Origin: a bacterium
GTDB lineage: Bacteria; Planctomycetota; Planctomycetia; Planctomycetales; Planctomycetaceae
Direction: 5' to 3'
NCBI GenBank assembly: GCA_016124895.1
Contig: WGMU01000006.1
Coordinates: 183,741 to 247,740 of the forward strand
DNA length: 64,000 bases
The notes under the pieces were generated by a model. It was not told the origin of the DNA. It was given only the letters and a program-made list of their open reading frames with translations, and did not search any database. Positions 1 to 8,797 of this stretch are shown here, piece after piece. The first letter of the stretch is position 1. The number at the start of each line of letters is the position of its first letter. The translations under genes were made by a program, and so were the position numbers.

Positions 1-924
1 ATTTTGCGCTGGGCGTCGGCAGGGAGGTTCAGGCTGTCGAAGACTTCGAACTGAGGGACGGGCTGGCCAGGTTGCAGGTAATCCGTGCCGAACAGCAAAC
101 GGTCCTGGCGGCGGAGCATGAACTCGCGACCGAAGTCCTTGTCGCGGCTGATTGAGTTGGAGCCGGAGCCGGCAGACAGGTCGCCGTAGATGTTCGGGTA
201 CTGCTCCATCAGGCGGTCGATGGCTCCGCCGGGGTTGACCTTGCCCGTCGGGTAACTCATCAGATCCTTCTGCGTCAGACCACCCGAAATCGACGCCCAC
301 CAGCCGGGGCCGTGGCCGATGAAGTTGAGCTTCGGGAACGTGACAAGTGCATGTTCGAGCCGCGGCAGGCCGGGCTGATCCATGCCGCGCTGATTGTCCA
401 TGTGAAACAGCAGCGGGATGCCGACTTCCTGGCAGACGTCGTAGATCTGCATCATCAGCGGATCGTCGAAGTCGAGTCCGACCTTATGTTCGCCGAAGCC
501 GCGGGCGCCTTGGTCGACGTAACGCTGAATGACGTCTCGAAAACCGTTGCGGCCACCGCGCACCGACGTGCGGGGATCGATCGAGCAGAAGGCGACGAAA
601 CGGTCCGGATGATCCTTCGCGGCCTGCAGAGCGGGTTCGGTCAGCAGCAGGAAGCTGGATGATTCGGGCGAGGTCAGCGGCAGGAGCACCGACATCTCGA
701 CGTCATGCTCATCCATCCAATGCAGCAGACCGTCGGCGGTCAGTTCCTTGTTGCCGTTCCACGTCGTGCCGATGTGCGTGTGGACGTCGATGTATTTCGA
801 GGCTCGCTTCTGCGGAGAGTCAGCCGCAAACAGGCCTGGCAGCGATACGGTCGACAATCCGGCCAGTGTGGAAGCGGCGGACAGCGCTGTCGTGCGCAGA
901 AAGTGGCGTCGGGAAACAGTCATT
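1..924 (-). CDS. Exported amidohydrolase (amidohydrolase_2 type), 3' end outside window
   Basis: The minus strand is open from an ATG at 924 to the left edge, 308 codons without a stop, so the C-terminus is missing. The N-terminus (MTVSRRHFLR followed by a small, hydrophobic stretch) is a textbook twin-arginine signal, so the protein is probably exported folded. After the signal comes YIDVHTHIG, the HxH metal pair of TIM-barrel amidohydrolases; later FHMDNQ and IGHGPGWW supply further histidines and LLFGTDYLQPG the conserved aspartate near the end of the domain. These fit the amidohydrolase_2 family of hydrolases and decarboxylases. The substrate cannot be told. It lies downstream of a DUF1501 gene on the same strand, 228 bp apart, with a palindromic element between them. 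Confidence 0.88.
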
Positions 925-1016
925 AAAATCAGCCTTAAACCAGAACGAATCTGAATACAGAAGAGGAATCCAGCTAAGGAACATGTCTGAAAGAACTGCC
1001 CGTTTTTCAGGCTGAC

Positions 1017-1093
1017 TGCAGCGCAAAGACGCAAAGGCCCGAAGGAACGCAAAGCCTTTGCGAATCTCTGTGACTTTGCGTCTTTGCGCTGCA
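1017..1093. repeat. Intergenic palindrome, family A copy 1
   Basis: The arms TGCAGCGCAAAGACGCAAAG (1017-1036) and its exact reverse complement (1074-1093) form a perfect 20-bp inverted repeat around a 37-bp centre that contains more GCAAAG-type sequence. Related, less perfect copies lie near 15510-15608, 61034-61114 and 62525-62620. The element lies between the DUF1501 gene and the amidohydrolase gene, both on the minus strand. Confidence 0.85.
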
Positions 1094-1152
1094 ACGACAG
1101 GCTGGTTGCCCTGAGAACTCCTGGACGTTGTTTTTAACACATCCCCAAACGA

Positions 1153-2553
1153 TCAAGCGAATAAGCCCTCGATGACCTGGCCGTCAGCGATTGGCGTTGG
1201 TCGAGTCAATCGCGGGAAGTGCGTGCTGTGAGCTTCGATGCCCAGCGCGTGGTAGATCGACGTCGCGAAATCTTCCGGCGTCCAGGGCCGCGTGATGGGA
1301 GCGACGCCGCTGCGGTCGGTCGCTCCGATGACGGCGCCGCGAGCGACGCCGGCACCGGCCATCAGCACGCTGCCGGCACTCGGATAATGATCGCGGCCGG
1401 CGTCCTTGTTGATTCGCGGAGTCCGGCCGAACTCGCCCATGACAACGATCAGCGTCGAATCCAGCATCCCACGGTCATCGAGATCATCGAGCAGCGCTGA
1501 CAGCGACAGATCGAGCTGCGGCAGATTGCCCGGCCCCGGTGTCGAATGCCATTTGTAGCTGCCGGGAATGTGAGCAGGTTCGTGCTCGAAACTCAGCATC
1601 GAATCAAACAGCAGATGATGGTTGTCCCAGGTACCGTTGGTCGCGCCGGCGCCGAACAGGCCGCCCTGCACCGCATGGTTGATCGTGACGAAACGAGCTC
1701 CGGCTTCAATCAGCCGCCGTGCCAGCAGCACGCGGTTACCGTTGATCGAGTTGCCGTAGCGGGCACGCGTTTCAGGTGATTCCTCGTCGAGGTTCATGGC
1801 CCGCTGCATCGCACCGCTGGTCAGCAGTTCGATCGCCTCGCCAGAGAACTTCTCATGCGCCGCGAGGGAATCGCCTGCCAGGTCGCCAATGCGACACAGA
1901 TCGTCAAGCTGTGTGAGCATCGACCGGCGATCCTCGAACCGCAGCGACGCTTCGTTCGCGCTGCCGAAGTCGATTTCCGGTGACGAGGGATCGCCTTTCA
2001 CATTGAACGCGTCGTACGCCGGCCCGAGATAGCCCTGCGGCTTCGTGTAGCGGGCGGCGACCGGCAGGCCGAAGTGAGCGGGCATTCCGGGAACACGATT
2101 GCCTTCAAGCGCCGCGATCAGACAGCCGAAGTTCGGGAAATGCTGGCCAGCCGGCGGTGGATAAAAGCCACTGGCGACATGCTGAGACCCGGTCGAGTGC
2201 GAACCGCTTTTGCCTCGCCACGAACGAATGATCGAGACCTTGTCCATCCGCTGCGCCATCAGCGGCATCTTCTCGCAGATAAACGTGCCGGGAACGTTCG
2301 TCGCGGTCGGGTTCCAGATGCCGCGTATTTCCGGCGGCGCCTCCGGTTTTGGATCGAACGTCTCAAAGTGCGAAGCTCCTCCGGCCAGAAAGATGAAGAC
2401 GCAGGAGATGTCCGAGCGAGTGCCGCCACCGGCAGCCTGAGCTTCAAGCAGTCGGAACAGATCCAGACCGAACATCCCGACGCCGATCTGCAGCGCGGCT
2501 CGGCGAGTGAATCCGTCAGGCACGATGGGGGTTGTCTCAGCAGAGGCCGGCAT
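1153..2553 (-). CDS. DUF1501 family exported protein
   Basis: A 466-residue protein of the DUF1501 family, which is greatly expanded in planctomycetes and distantly related to sulfatase/alkaline-phosphatase-like folds; its activity is not established. The N-terminus contains FTRRAALQIGVGMFGLDLF, a twin-arginine-like signal. Family hallmarks seen are the segment around CVFIFLAGGASHFETFDPKPE near residue 52 and the C-terminal VVMGEFGRTPRIN followed by GRDHYP and VLMAGAGVARG. The start at 2553 is preceded by GGAGA at a suitable distance. The upstream symporter gene ends 77 bp away on the same strand. DUF1501 genes often accompany DUF1549/DUF1553 cytochrome-like genes; none is present here. Confidence 0.93.
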   Translation of the reverse strand: MPASAETTPIVPDGFTRRAALQIGVGMFGLDLFRLLEAQAAGGGTRSDISCVFIFLAGGASHFETFDPKPEAPPEIRGIWNPTATNVPGTFICEKMPLMAQRMDKVSIIRSWRGKSGSHSTGSQHVASGFYPPPAGQHFPNFGCLIAALEGNRVPGMPAHFGLPVAARYTKPQGYLGPAYDAFNVKGDPSSPEIDFGSANEASLRFEDRRSMLTQLDDLCRIGDLAGDSLAAHEKFSGEAIELLTSGAMQRAMNLDEESPETRARYGNSINGNRVLLARRLIEAGARFVTINHAVQGGLFGAGATNGTWDNHHLLFDSMLSFEHEPAHIPGSYKWHSTPGPGNLPQLDLSLSALLDDLDDRGMLDSTLIVVMGEFGRTPRINKDAGRDHYPSAGSVLMAGAGVARGAVIGATDRSGVAPITRPWTPEDFATSIYHALGIEAHSTHFPRLTRPTPIADGQVIEGLFA

Positions 2554-2630
2554 TGCGTTCTCCGAGTGGCTGGGTCGATTGCGGAGAACCGAACGGCCGC
2601 CGCCACTCGCCGCACCGGATCATTGCCCCG

Positions 2631-4316
2631 TCAGGTCGACACTTCAGAAGAACTATCGGAACCAGACGGAGCCCCTTCTGCAACACTTACCGGCGTTGTA
2701 CTGTCCTCCGCAGGCTCGAAACCGGCGATCACGGCGCAGCCACACGAGTCGCTCCAGACGTTGACCATCGTGCGGCACATGTCGAGCACGCGGTCCACGG
2801 CGATGATCACTCCCTGTGCTTCGAGTGGCAGATTCACCGCCTGCAGCACGATGGCCATCATCACCAGGCCGGCATGTGGAATGCCAGCCGCCCCGACGCT
2901 CGCCAGTAAAGCCGTAATCGCGACGACGATCTGCTGCGCGAGCGACACGTCGCCGTGATACGCCTGCGCGATGAACAGGACAGCGACGGCCTCGTACAGC
3001 GCGGTGCCGTCCATATTGATCGTCGCTCCAAGCGGCAGGACGAACGAACTGACCCGGTTGGTGACTCCGGCCCGCTCTTCGACACAGGTCATCGTCAGCG
3101 GCAGCGTGCCGTTCGACGACGCGGTCGAAAATGCCGTCATCAGCGCGGGGCTCATTGCACGTGCGAAGGCGATCGGCGAGCGTTTCGCGACAAAGCGAAC
3201 CAGCAACGGCAGCGTGACGGCGGCATGAACAAGCAGTCCGAAAAACACCGCGAGCATGTACCAGGCGAGCGTGCCGAAGATCGCCAGGCCCTGTGAGGCG
3301 GTCGCGTAGACCATGAAGCAGAACACACCAATCGGCGCAAGCGCGATGACCGCCATCGTCAGCCGCATCATCACGGCGAACGCCGCCTCGAAGAATTCCC
3401 GTAATGTGTCAGCCGCACGGCCACCCGTGCGAATGATGAACACGCCGAACAGAATGCTGAACGTGATGATCGACAGAAAACTGCTGTCGACGAGCGCTCG
3501 CAGCGGGTTGGTCGGAATCATGTTGTCGATCAGCCCGAGCAGAATGCCGAACAGCGACTGGTCGCCGCCGACAAGCACCGCTTCCGTTCCGCCGGGCAGG
3601 TCGGCTCCGATCCCCGGACGCACCAGATTGACGATGACGATGCCGGTCGTAATCGCCAGCAGACTCGTCACGAGATAATAGAGCAGCGTGCGGCTGAACA
3701 TCGCTCCGAAACGGCTGGTGTTGTTGAGCCCCGCGACGCCGGTGACCAGCGACGTCACGATCAGCGGAACAGTGATCATCTTGAGTAGCCGCAGAAACAG
3801 ATCGCCGCCGTACTTCGCCGCCGCAGTCAGTTGCCGGCGGACCCCGCCACCATGTTCGGCATAAATCGCCTGCCAGTGGCCGGGCAGTTTGTCCGCCGTC
3901 GCGACTTCGACGGAACTCGTCACCGGCCGGTTGTTGTGTCGGCGTGAATAGTCGATCGAGATACGGTCCATTGTCTCGGTGATGACGACCGATCGCTGAG
4001 TGACGCTGATGTCGACTGTCTGTTCGGCATTCAGCAGATCGCCGGTCAGACCAGGAAACGCATCGTGCAGCGCGGCTTCGGAATGGAATCGCCTCCGCAC
4101 CGTTTCGAGGCCGGCGGGATCGCGCACGTCGACGTAAATCGTCGGCGACCGTTCGTCAGAACCTGCATCGCGTGACACTGCAATAGCGACGCTGACTGCT
4201 TCGTCGGGAAGTTCGACGGCTCCGGGATTGATCAGCACACCGGCGATTGTCCCGGCAACCAGAGCGATCAGAATCTGCCAGTGCAGCGCGAGTCCCGAGT
4301 GTTTCTGCTCAGACAT
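2631..4316 (-). CDS. Dicarboxylate/amino acid:cation symporter (DAACS/SDF family)
   Basis: A 561-residue inner-membrane symporter of the glutamate/dicarboxylate family (GltP/DctA/GltPh type), which couples uptake of acidic amino acids or C4-dicarboxylates to H+ or Na+. Family signatures are the serine-rich re-entrant loop FSTASSNGTLPLT and the NMDGTALYEAVAVLFIAQ segment. TM1 is at residues 12-30. Between it and the next hydrophobic block (near 165) lies a soluble segment of about 130 residues, longer than is usual for the family (about 420 residues in total), which probably faces the periplasm. Substrate specificity cannot be read from the sequence. Confidence 0.93.
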   Translation of the reverse strand: MSEQKHSGLALHWQILIALVAGTIAGVLINPGAVELPDEAVSVAIAVSRDAGSDERSPTIYVDVRDPAGLETVRRRFHSEAALHDAFPGLTGDLLNAEQTVDISVTQRSVVITETMDRISIDYSRRHNNRPVTSSVEVATADKLPGHWQAIYAEHGGGVRRQLTAAAKYGGDLFLRLLKMITVPLIVTSLVTGVAGLNNTSRFGAMFSRTLLYYLVTSLLAITTGIVIVNLVRPGIGADLPGGTEAVLVGGDQSLFGILLGLIDNMIPTNPLRALVDSSFLSIITFSILFGVFIIRTGGRAADTLREFFEAAFAVMMRLTMAVIALAPIGVFCFMVYATASQGLAIFGTLAWYMLAVFFGLLVHAAVTLPLLVRFVAKRSPIAFARAMSPALMTAFSTASSNGTLPLTMTCVEERAGVTNRVSSFVLPLGATINMDGTALYEAVAVLFIAQAYHGDVSLAQQIVVAITALLASVGAAGIPHAGLVMMAIVLQAVNLPLEAQGVIIAVDRVLDMCRTMVNVWSDSCGCAVIAGFEPAEDSTTPVSVAEGAPSGSDSSSEVST

Positions 4317-4583
4317 GATCGATCAGCCTTGCCAGTGTTTCCGCGGAGTTGACGCTACCGTTTCGCCAGAGCGGTCCCACCTTGCGGTGACCGCCAGCCC
4401 TCGTCGCGGGCAGCGTAACGGCTGAAATCAGGAAGCGGGATGCCGCTCGTTCCTGCGCGAAAACACGGCCGACTGTTTTCCATAGTCGTCAGCGCAATCG
4501 AAACGCCGCGAGCCCGAACGATCATCAGGCACACGGCGTTTACTGAATCTCGACGCCGACATCTGTTGGCGCGATGTTGGAAA

Positions 4584-5096
4584 TCATCTGTCGAAACGGT
4601 CGTACGTTGACGGTGTCGCCGGCTGCGTTACGTGCGGCTGTCGCTCGAAACTCCAGGCGTGCGGAGCTGGAGCTGGCTGAGACACGGGAGTTTCCAGGCC
4701 AGTCTGCTGGGCTGAAGACGGAACCTGAGAAGCAGCCGTCGCCGCAGGTTGTGGAATGCGTTGCGGAGGCTGATACGTCGGCAGCAGGTGCGGACGCGGC
4801 ATCGCCGCAGGGGTCTGAATATGAGCTGGATGCGGATCGATCGGCGTGGCGTAGGCCGGTCGCGCCGGCGGAGCAAAGGCCGGAGCCATTTGCGGCGGAA
4901 CCGAGACCGGTTGCTGCAATGTCTGACTCGGCAGGTCGCGATAGATCCATTCCTGGATGCAGACCCAGTCATTGCTGCACGACGGGCAATGGCAGCTCGT
5001 ACCGTGACGTGCTGCCTGCAGCTTCGCCGCCAGAGGTAGTGAGATCCTCGTCTCGCAGGACGGGCACAGTGTGTAAAAATCCTGTCGTTGTCTCAT
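4584..5096 (-). CDS. Small zinc-ribbon protein with Pro/Gln-rich tail
   Basis: About 170 residues. The N-terminal 50 residues hold two CxxC knuckles (LCPSCET and CHCPSCSNDW), a likely zinc ribbon. The rest is rich in Pro, Gln and Ala with no evident fold, ending in a short charged tail. The start at 5096 (MRQRQDFYTLCPSC) has AGGGA about nine bases upstream; an in-frame ATG three codons earlier (5105) sits too close to that site. It lies downstream of a response-regulator gene on the same strand, 84 bp away. The function is unknown; zinc-ribbon proteins of this kind may bind nucleic acid or partner proteins. Confidence 0.72.
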   Translation of the reverse strand: MRQRQDFYTLCPSCETRISLPLAAKLQAARHGTSCHCPSCSNDWVCIQEWIYRDLPSQTLQQPVSVPPQMAPAFAPPARPAYATPIDPHPAHIQTPAAMPRPHLLPTYQPPQRIPQPAATAASQVPSSAQQTGLETPVSQPAPAPHAWSFERQPHVTQPATPSTYDRFDR

Positions 5097-5180
5097 CAGA
5101 CTCATTCCCTGGTTCCGCTGCTCAATTGCTCGATGACGCAGCGCGGCGACGCCGAAAACCGGCTGACTGACGGCTGTGGG

Positions 5181-5852
5181 TTACGGACAGACCAGACCTT
5201 CACGGATCGCGTAGCGGGCGAGATCGACGCGGTCGTGAATCCCCAGTGCCTGCATGATGCGGTACTTATGACTGTCGACGGATTTGACAGAGATGTGCAT
5301 CCGTCGGGCGACGTCTTTGACGCTGAGCCCGAATGCCAGATTCCGCAACACCTCAAGCTGCCGATCCGAGAGCTGCATTAAGCGGCTTTCAAACTGTGCT
5401 TTCATCTGACCAGTTCCCGGATCAACGCTCACGCGTTCGCGAATCGCTTCCGAGAAATACGAACCACCGCTCGCCACTTTCTGGACGGCAGTCAGCAGGC
5501 TCGACAGCGGATCGGTCTTCAGCACGTAGCCGGCCGTTTTGGATCGCAGCGCCTGTTCGATATAGATGTCCGGCATCGCCGCCGAGTAGAAGATGACTCG
5601 CGTCTCACGCTGCCGCATGGCAAGGTCGCCGGCAATCTCGAAACCACTGCGCCCTTCGAGATCGATTTCCATGATCGCGATCCGCGGGCGGGTCTCCATG
5701 AGCATTCGAATGCCATCTTCGCCATTTGATGCGACGCCGCAGACATCGCAGTCCGGCTGACTCTTCATCAGCATACTGATGGCGTACTGAGTGACTTCCT
5801 GAGGCTCGATCACCCCGACAGTCAAATTCCGACGCTGCGTGTCCGTAAGCAT
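5181..5852 (-). CDS. NarL/FixJ-type response regulator with altered receiver active site
   Basis: A 223-residue protein with an N-terminal receiver domain (about 10-130) and a C-terminal LuxR-type helix-turn-helix (about 155-215: LSDRQLEVLRNLAFGLSVKDVARRM, then SVDSHKYRIMQALG). The switch serine (VIFYSAAMPD) and lysine (GYVLKTDP) are in place. The position of the phosphorylated aspartate, which in NarL lies in LLDLNMPG, is Glu here (IMEIDLEGRSG), with an Asp two residues later. The acidic pair that binds Mg2+ is Glu-Pro (VGVIEPQE) instead of Asp-Asp. The protein is therefore probably a phosphorylation-independent or constitutively 'on-like' DNA-binding regulator. No histidine kinase gene is adjacent. 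Targets are unknown. Confidence 0.9.
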   Translation of the reverse strand: MLTDTQRRNLTVGVIEPQEVTQYAISMLMKSQPDCDVCGVASNGEDGIRMLMETRPRIAIMEIDLEGRSGFEIAGDLAMRQRETRVIFYSAAMPDIYIEQALRSKTAGYVLKTDPLSSLLTAVQKVASGGSYFSEAIRERVSVDPGTGQMKAQFESRLMQLSDRQLEVLRNLAFGLSVKDVARRMHISVKSVDSHKYRIMQALGIHDRVDLARYAIREGLVCP

Positions 5853-6287
5853 GATTTCCTTTCTCCTCAGAATCTGACGCGATTCTCAACTGATCGGTCT
5901 GCCCGAAAAGATTCTGACGAACCCGACACAGGTGTCTTTGAAGAATGCCGGCAGTCCTGTCCGGCGAGTCCAGTCGCCCGCTTCTGCAGAATCAGATCGG
6001 TGATTTCTTTACCGGACGATTAGAGAGGAAAGCCTCCATTAGGAAATTTGCGGTTAAGCGTCAGAAACCTCAGTCTGAAACGTATTCATCAGAACACTTC
6101 TTGAGTGGTTCCCCGCTCTGCAATGACGTCAAGAACTCAATCTGCGACGCTGCTGGCGTAAGAACGCCTCTCATTCAGCACGCATTTGCCTCAACGTACA
6201 TGAAATTGTCCCGAACAATACGGACAGATTCCTGCCTCACATTCGGCAGCAAGTGCCACATCACGCCTGCGGGGGAGTGATTTCGCG
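5853..6287. other. Intergenic region between divergent genes
   Basis: 435 bp separating the regulator gene (minus) from the phosphatase gene (plus). It is visibly more AT-rich than the surrounding genes and must carry both promoters. I see no convincing gene, tRNA or palindromic element in it. GGGGGAG about ten bases before the ATG at 6288 is a plausible ribosome-binding site. Confidence 0.5.
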
Positions 6288-7298
6288 ATGGGCAGAACGG
6301 ACGCGACGGACAATGACTCCGCGCGGTACCGCCACTATCGCTTGAAACCGGATTTCCTGAGGGAGCGATCCCGACCGGCCTTGCTGGCGTCAAGCGAGGC
6401 TCCCTACGATCCGCTTCGCGACCAGCCTGCCTGGCTTTCTCAGCTTGCCGGCGGCTCCACAGTGATTTCCGGGCAAGGGAGTTCCCGAATGAGCGCATTG
6501 GCGACCCGCATCGACGGGCCTGTCGCCGTGATTGGCGACGTTCACGGCCAGACAAACGAGCTGGAAGAAGTGCTCTCGCAACTGCAGCGGCTGCCGGATT
6601 TCGAGCGGCGCTGGCTGGTGTTTATCGGCGACCTGGTCGATCGAGGCCCGGACCCGCGCGGTGCGCTCGACATCGTCTGCGACCTGATCGAGCAGCACCC
6701 GCGAACTACCATCGTCGCCGGCAACCACGAACTGGCCATGGCGGGCGCCCTGGGACTCGTCCCAACGCCCGACTACGCCGAATGGCCGACGCGCTGGGTC
6801 AATGACTACCTGTCGGAAAGCACGTTCGAGTCGTTTGGCGTTGAGCACGGCGATCTGGACGCCCTGCGGAACCGGCTCAGCGAGCGGCACGTTGAGTTGC
6901 TCGCCCGGATGCCCTGGTGCGTCGAGCATCCGGAGTTTCTATTCGTCCATGCGGGGCTGGATCCGAATACGCCGTTTGAGATGCAGCTTCGGATCCTGCG
7001 GCAGAAAGACTACTCGCTGAACCGGCCGCCGTGGCTGTGCTCGAAGAGTCTGGTGACGGCTCCCGTTCCCCAGGACTGTCGAGTCACCGTTGTCAGCGGC
7101 CACGTCCGCGTGCCGGAAGTCTCGATCCAGCCGAAACGGATTCTGATCGACACCACCGGCGGCGAATCCGGCGACCTGAGCTGCGTCCTGCTGCCGGAAA
7201 AGAAAGTCGTCACGTCTGGTCACAACAGCCGCCGAGAACCTCAGACCGTCGGAGCCGACTCGTCCTCCGGCAGCAAGAGCTGGTGGAAGTTCTGGTAG
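6288..7298 (+). CDS. PPP-family metallophosphoesterase (Ser/Thr protein phosphatase-like)
   Basis: 336 residues. The PPP-type calcineurin-like signatures occur in order: GDVHGQ (near residue 83), GDLVDRGPDP (near 113) and GNHE (near 144), followed by downstream metal-ligand histidines (FVHAGLDP and VVSGHV). This is the two-metal hydrolase core shared by bacterial PrpA/PrpE-like Ser/Thr phosphatases and diadenosine tetraphosphatases. An N-terminal extension of about 65 residues precedes the domain. An internal ATG at 6486 (MSALATRIDGPVAVIGDVHG), which also has a GGGAG upstream, is an alternative start. The C-terminal tail is polar and Ser-rich. The partner kinase is unknown, though planctomycetes encode many. 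Confidence 0.88.
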   Translation: MGRTDATDNDSARYRHYRLKPDFLRERSRPALLASSEAPYDPLRDQPAWLSQLAGGSTVISGQGSSRMSALATRIDGPVAVIGDVHGQTNELEEVLSQLQRLPDFERRWLVFIGDLVDRGPDPRGALDIVCDLIEQHPRTTIVAGNHELAMAGALGLVPTPDYAEWPTRWVNDYLSESTFESFGVEHGDLDALRNRLSERHVELLARMPWCVEHPEFLFVHAGLDPNTPFEMQLRILRQKDYSLNRPPWLCSKSLVTAPVPQDCRVTVVSGHVRVPEVSIQPKRILIDTTGGESGDLSCVLLPEKKVVTSGHNSRREPQTVGADSSSGSKSWWKFW

Positions 7299-7374
7299 GT
7301 TTCAGTCCAGCGCGTGCGGACGGCCGGCTGAAGGCTACATGCGACGAAACTCGCTTTGAGTTCTCGCCGTACGA

Positions 7375-8439
7375 CTACTCCGATGCCTGATAAGTGATCG
7401 ATTCGTCGGGGAACGCCTCAATCAACTGATCAATGGCTTCAATGCAGCGGTTTCCCCACTGATTGGTAAAGGAGTAGGTCTTGCCGTCGGCACAGAACAA
7501 CTCGCCCTCGTCACAATAAAACCGCCGCTCATCAAAACTGCGACCACCGTTCGCTGCATCTGTTTTCTGGCGCGCGATGAATTCATCAGAGGTCAGTTCA
7601 CCCTCTGCGACACGAAACAATGAACTCTGTCGCCACGGAACTGCGGCGGCGATGTTCTCAATGGGATGGCCTGCCCCGACCAGATAGCGAACGATCGTGT
7701 AGATCGCGGTTCGTTTGGGAAGGCGTACATATTTCTGCCCGCCGACCGTCACGTCATACTTTGTAAAATCGGGATTGAACTTTCTCGCAGCTCGTTCTCG
7801 CTGCTGCTTTTCCTTAAGGCGCACCCGGTAGTCTTCCGCTTCCGGGAGTGGAATGATCTGCTGAATGTCGGCAAGGATGCGACCGTCATCGCTGTATGGT
7901 TTGATACGAATACACCGGATATCGAGTCCCCTCTCATTGAGCCAGATCACCGATGTCGTCAGTTCTTTCGAGAACTCGGCTGACACGAGGACGATCCGGA
8001 CGTCCTGCGCGAACTGGTCTTCGTCGGCTTCGTCCCATTCCAGAAAGTGCAGTAGTGAAGTACGTGCATCCTCAGTGCTGCCGATTCGTTTCAGAAATGC
8101 AGAGTAAACGTCGACAGCCCGCTCAAATGTCATTGAAGAAATCATGGCTGCATAGCGGATCGACTGGAGTTCCATATGACCGCCATCTTCAGTTCTCTTC
8201 AGCTCGATGACGACGAGGTTGGCTTCCTTGTCGATTCCCAGCAGATCGATCCGACGGTTACTGTCCTGCCACTGGCTGAACTCCTCAGAAATCACCAGTG
8301 TGTCTGTGTCTCGGCACACAATCTCAATTTGATCACGCAACAGTCGCTGCAAGTCCTGGCGTTCTCGAAGCCCGGCATCACTGAATGACGTTTCATTGAT
8401 CTTCCGGAACCGGTCAGACGCAATTTCGTAGATAGCCAT
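7375..8439 (-). CDS. DUF91/NucS-like PD-(D/E)XK protein
   Basis: 354 residues from the ATG at 8439 (MAIYEIASDRF). A TTG three codons upstream is possible but less likely. The motif RRIDLLGIDKEANLVVIELKR at about residues 65-85 matches the D-x(n)-ExK core of PD-(D/E)XK nucleases and is closest in wording to the DUF91/endonuclease NucS C-terminal domain. A helical region of unknown type follows, with a basic segment KEKQQRERAARKF, and a C-terminal part resembling nuclease-associated 'DUF4268-like' tails. This could be a DNA repair or defence nuclease, but no methylase or helicase partner is nearby. It converges with the phosphatase gene, 76 bp apart. Confidence 0.72.
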   Translation of the reverse strand: MAIYEIASDRFRKINETSFSDAGLRERQDLQRLLRDQIEIVCRDTDTLVISEEFSQWQDSNRRIDLLGIDKEANLVVIELKRTEDGGHMELQSIRYAAMISSMTFERAVDVYSAFLKRIGSTEDARTSLLHFLEWDEADEDQFAQDVRIVLVSAEFSKELTTSVIWLNERGLDIRCIRIKPYSDDGRILADIQQIIPLPEAEDYRVRLKEKQQRERAARKFNPDFTKYDVTVGGQKYVRLPKRTAIYTIVRYLVGAGHPIENIAAAVPWRQSSLFRVAEGELTSDEFIARQKTDAANGGRSFDERRFYCDEGELFCADGKTYSFTNQWGNRCIEAIDQLIEAFPDESITYQASE

Positions 8440-8540
8440 TGGTTCCAAAGTCTCTCGCGAAGTCAGTTTAGTGAGACATCAGAGCTTATGGATTCATCGC
8501 CACGAGTTCAGTAACTGGCCGCTGGTGAAGAGTCACGCAC

Positions 8541-8572
8541 AAAAAAACGCAGCCCGAACGGGCTGCGTTTTC
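8541..8572 (-). terminator. Rho-independent terminator
   Basis: Read on the minus strand, AACGCAGCCCG-TTCGGGCTGCGTT forms a strong GC-rich hairpin followed directly by a run of seven T. It lies 28 bp after the stop of the 32-residue gene at 8600-8698 and fits termination of that short transcript. Confidence 0.88.
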
Positions 8573-8599
8573 TGGGTTTGGACAAGCTTATGAATCTCA

Positions 8600-8698
8600 C
8601 TATGTCTTGATGTGCTTGCGTTTGGCTTTGCGAGCCTTCGCGCTGGCGGGGCGTTTGCCGTGGTTGGCTTTCTTAAGCTTCTTTCCGGATTTGGCCAT
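8600..8698 (-). CDS. 32-residue Lys/Arg-rich protein
   Basis: A short reading frame from ATG at 8698 to TAG at 8600 encodes 32 residues, beginning MAKSGKKLKKANHGKR and ending KRKHIKT; over 40% are Lys, Arg or His. It has its own downstream intrinsic terminator (8541-8572). Small basic proteins of this make-up are typical of ribosomal or RNA-associated peptides, and I have a general impression that similar short 'AKSGKK...KARKAKR' proteins occur in planctomycetes; that needs a search. No hydrophobic segment is present. Existence is supported by the tight terminator and the coding-like composition; function is inference. Confidence 0.72.
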   Translation of the reverse strand: MAKSGKKLKKANHGKRPASAKARKAKRKHIKT

Positions 8699-8797
8699 TT
8701 GTGTCTCGCTGAAATCTGAGCGACGAAACGTCGCGTGATAGTTGGCAGACGATTAAGAGCACTGTCAGGAATATGGTCCCGATTTCAAAGCATCCAG

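Noticed and set aside
2074..2958. 294-codon plus-strand reading frame
   Set aside because: Overlaps the DUF1501 and symporter genes on the opposite strand; no coding signal of its own.
4540..4950. 136-codon minus-strand frame overlapping the zinc-ribbon gene
   Set aside because: The other frame carries paired CxxC motifs and a plausible ribosome-binding site; this one is low-complexity Ala/Ser.
5945..6280. 111-codon plus-strand frame in the gap before the phosphatase gene
   Set aside because: No ribosome-binding site, motif or coding-type composition.
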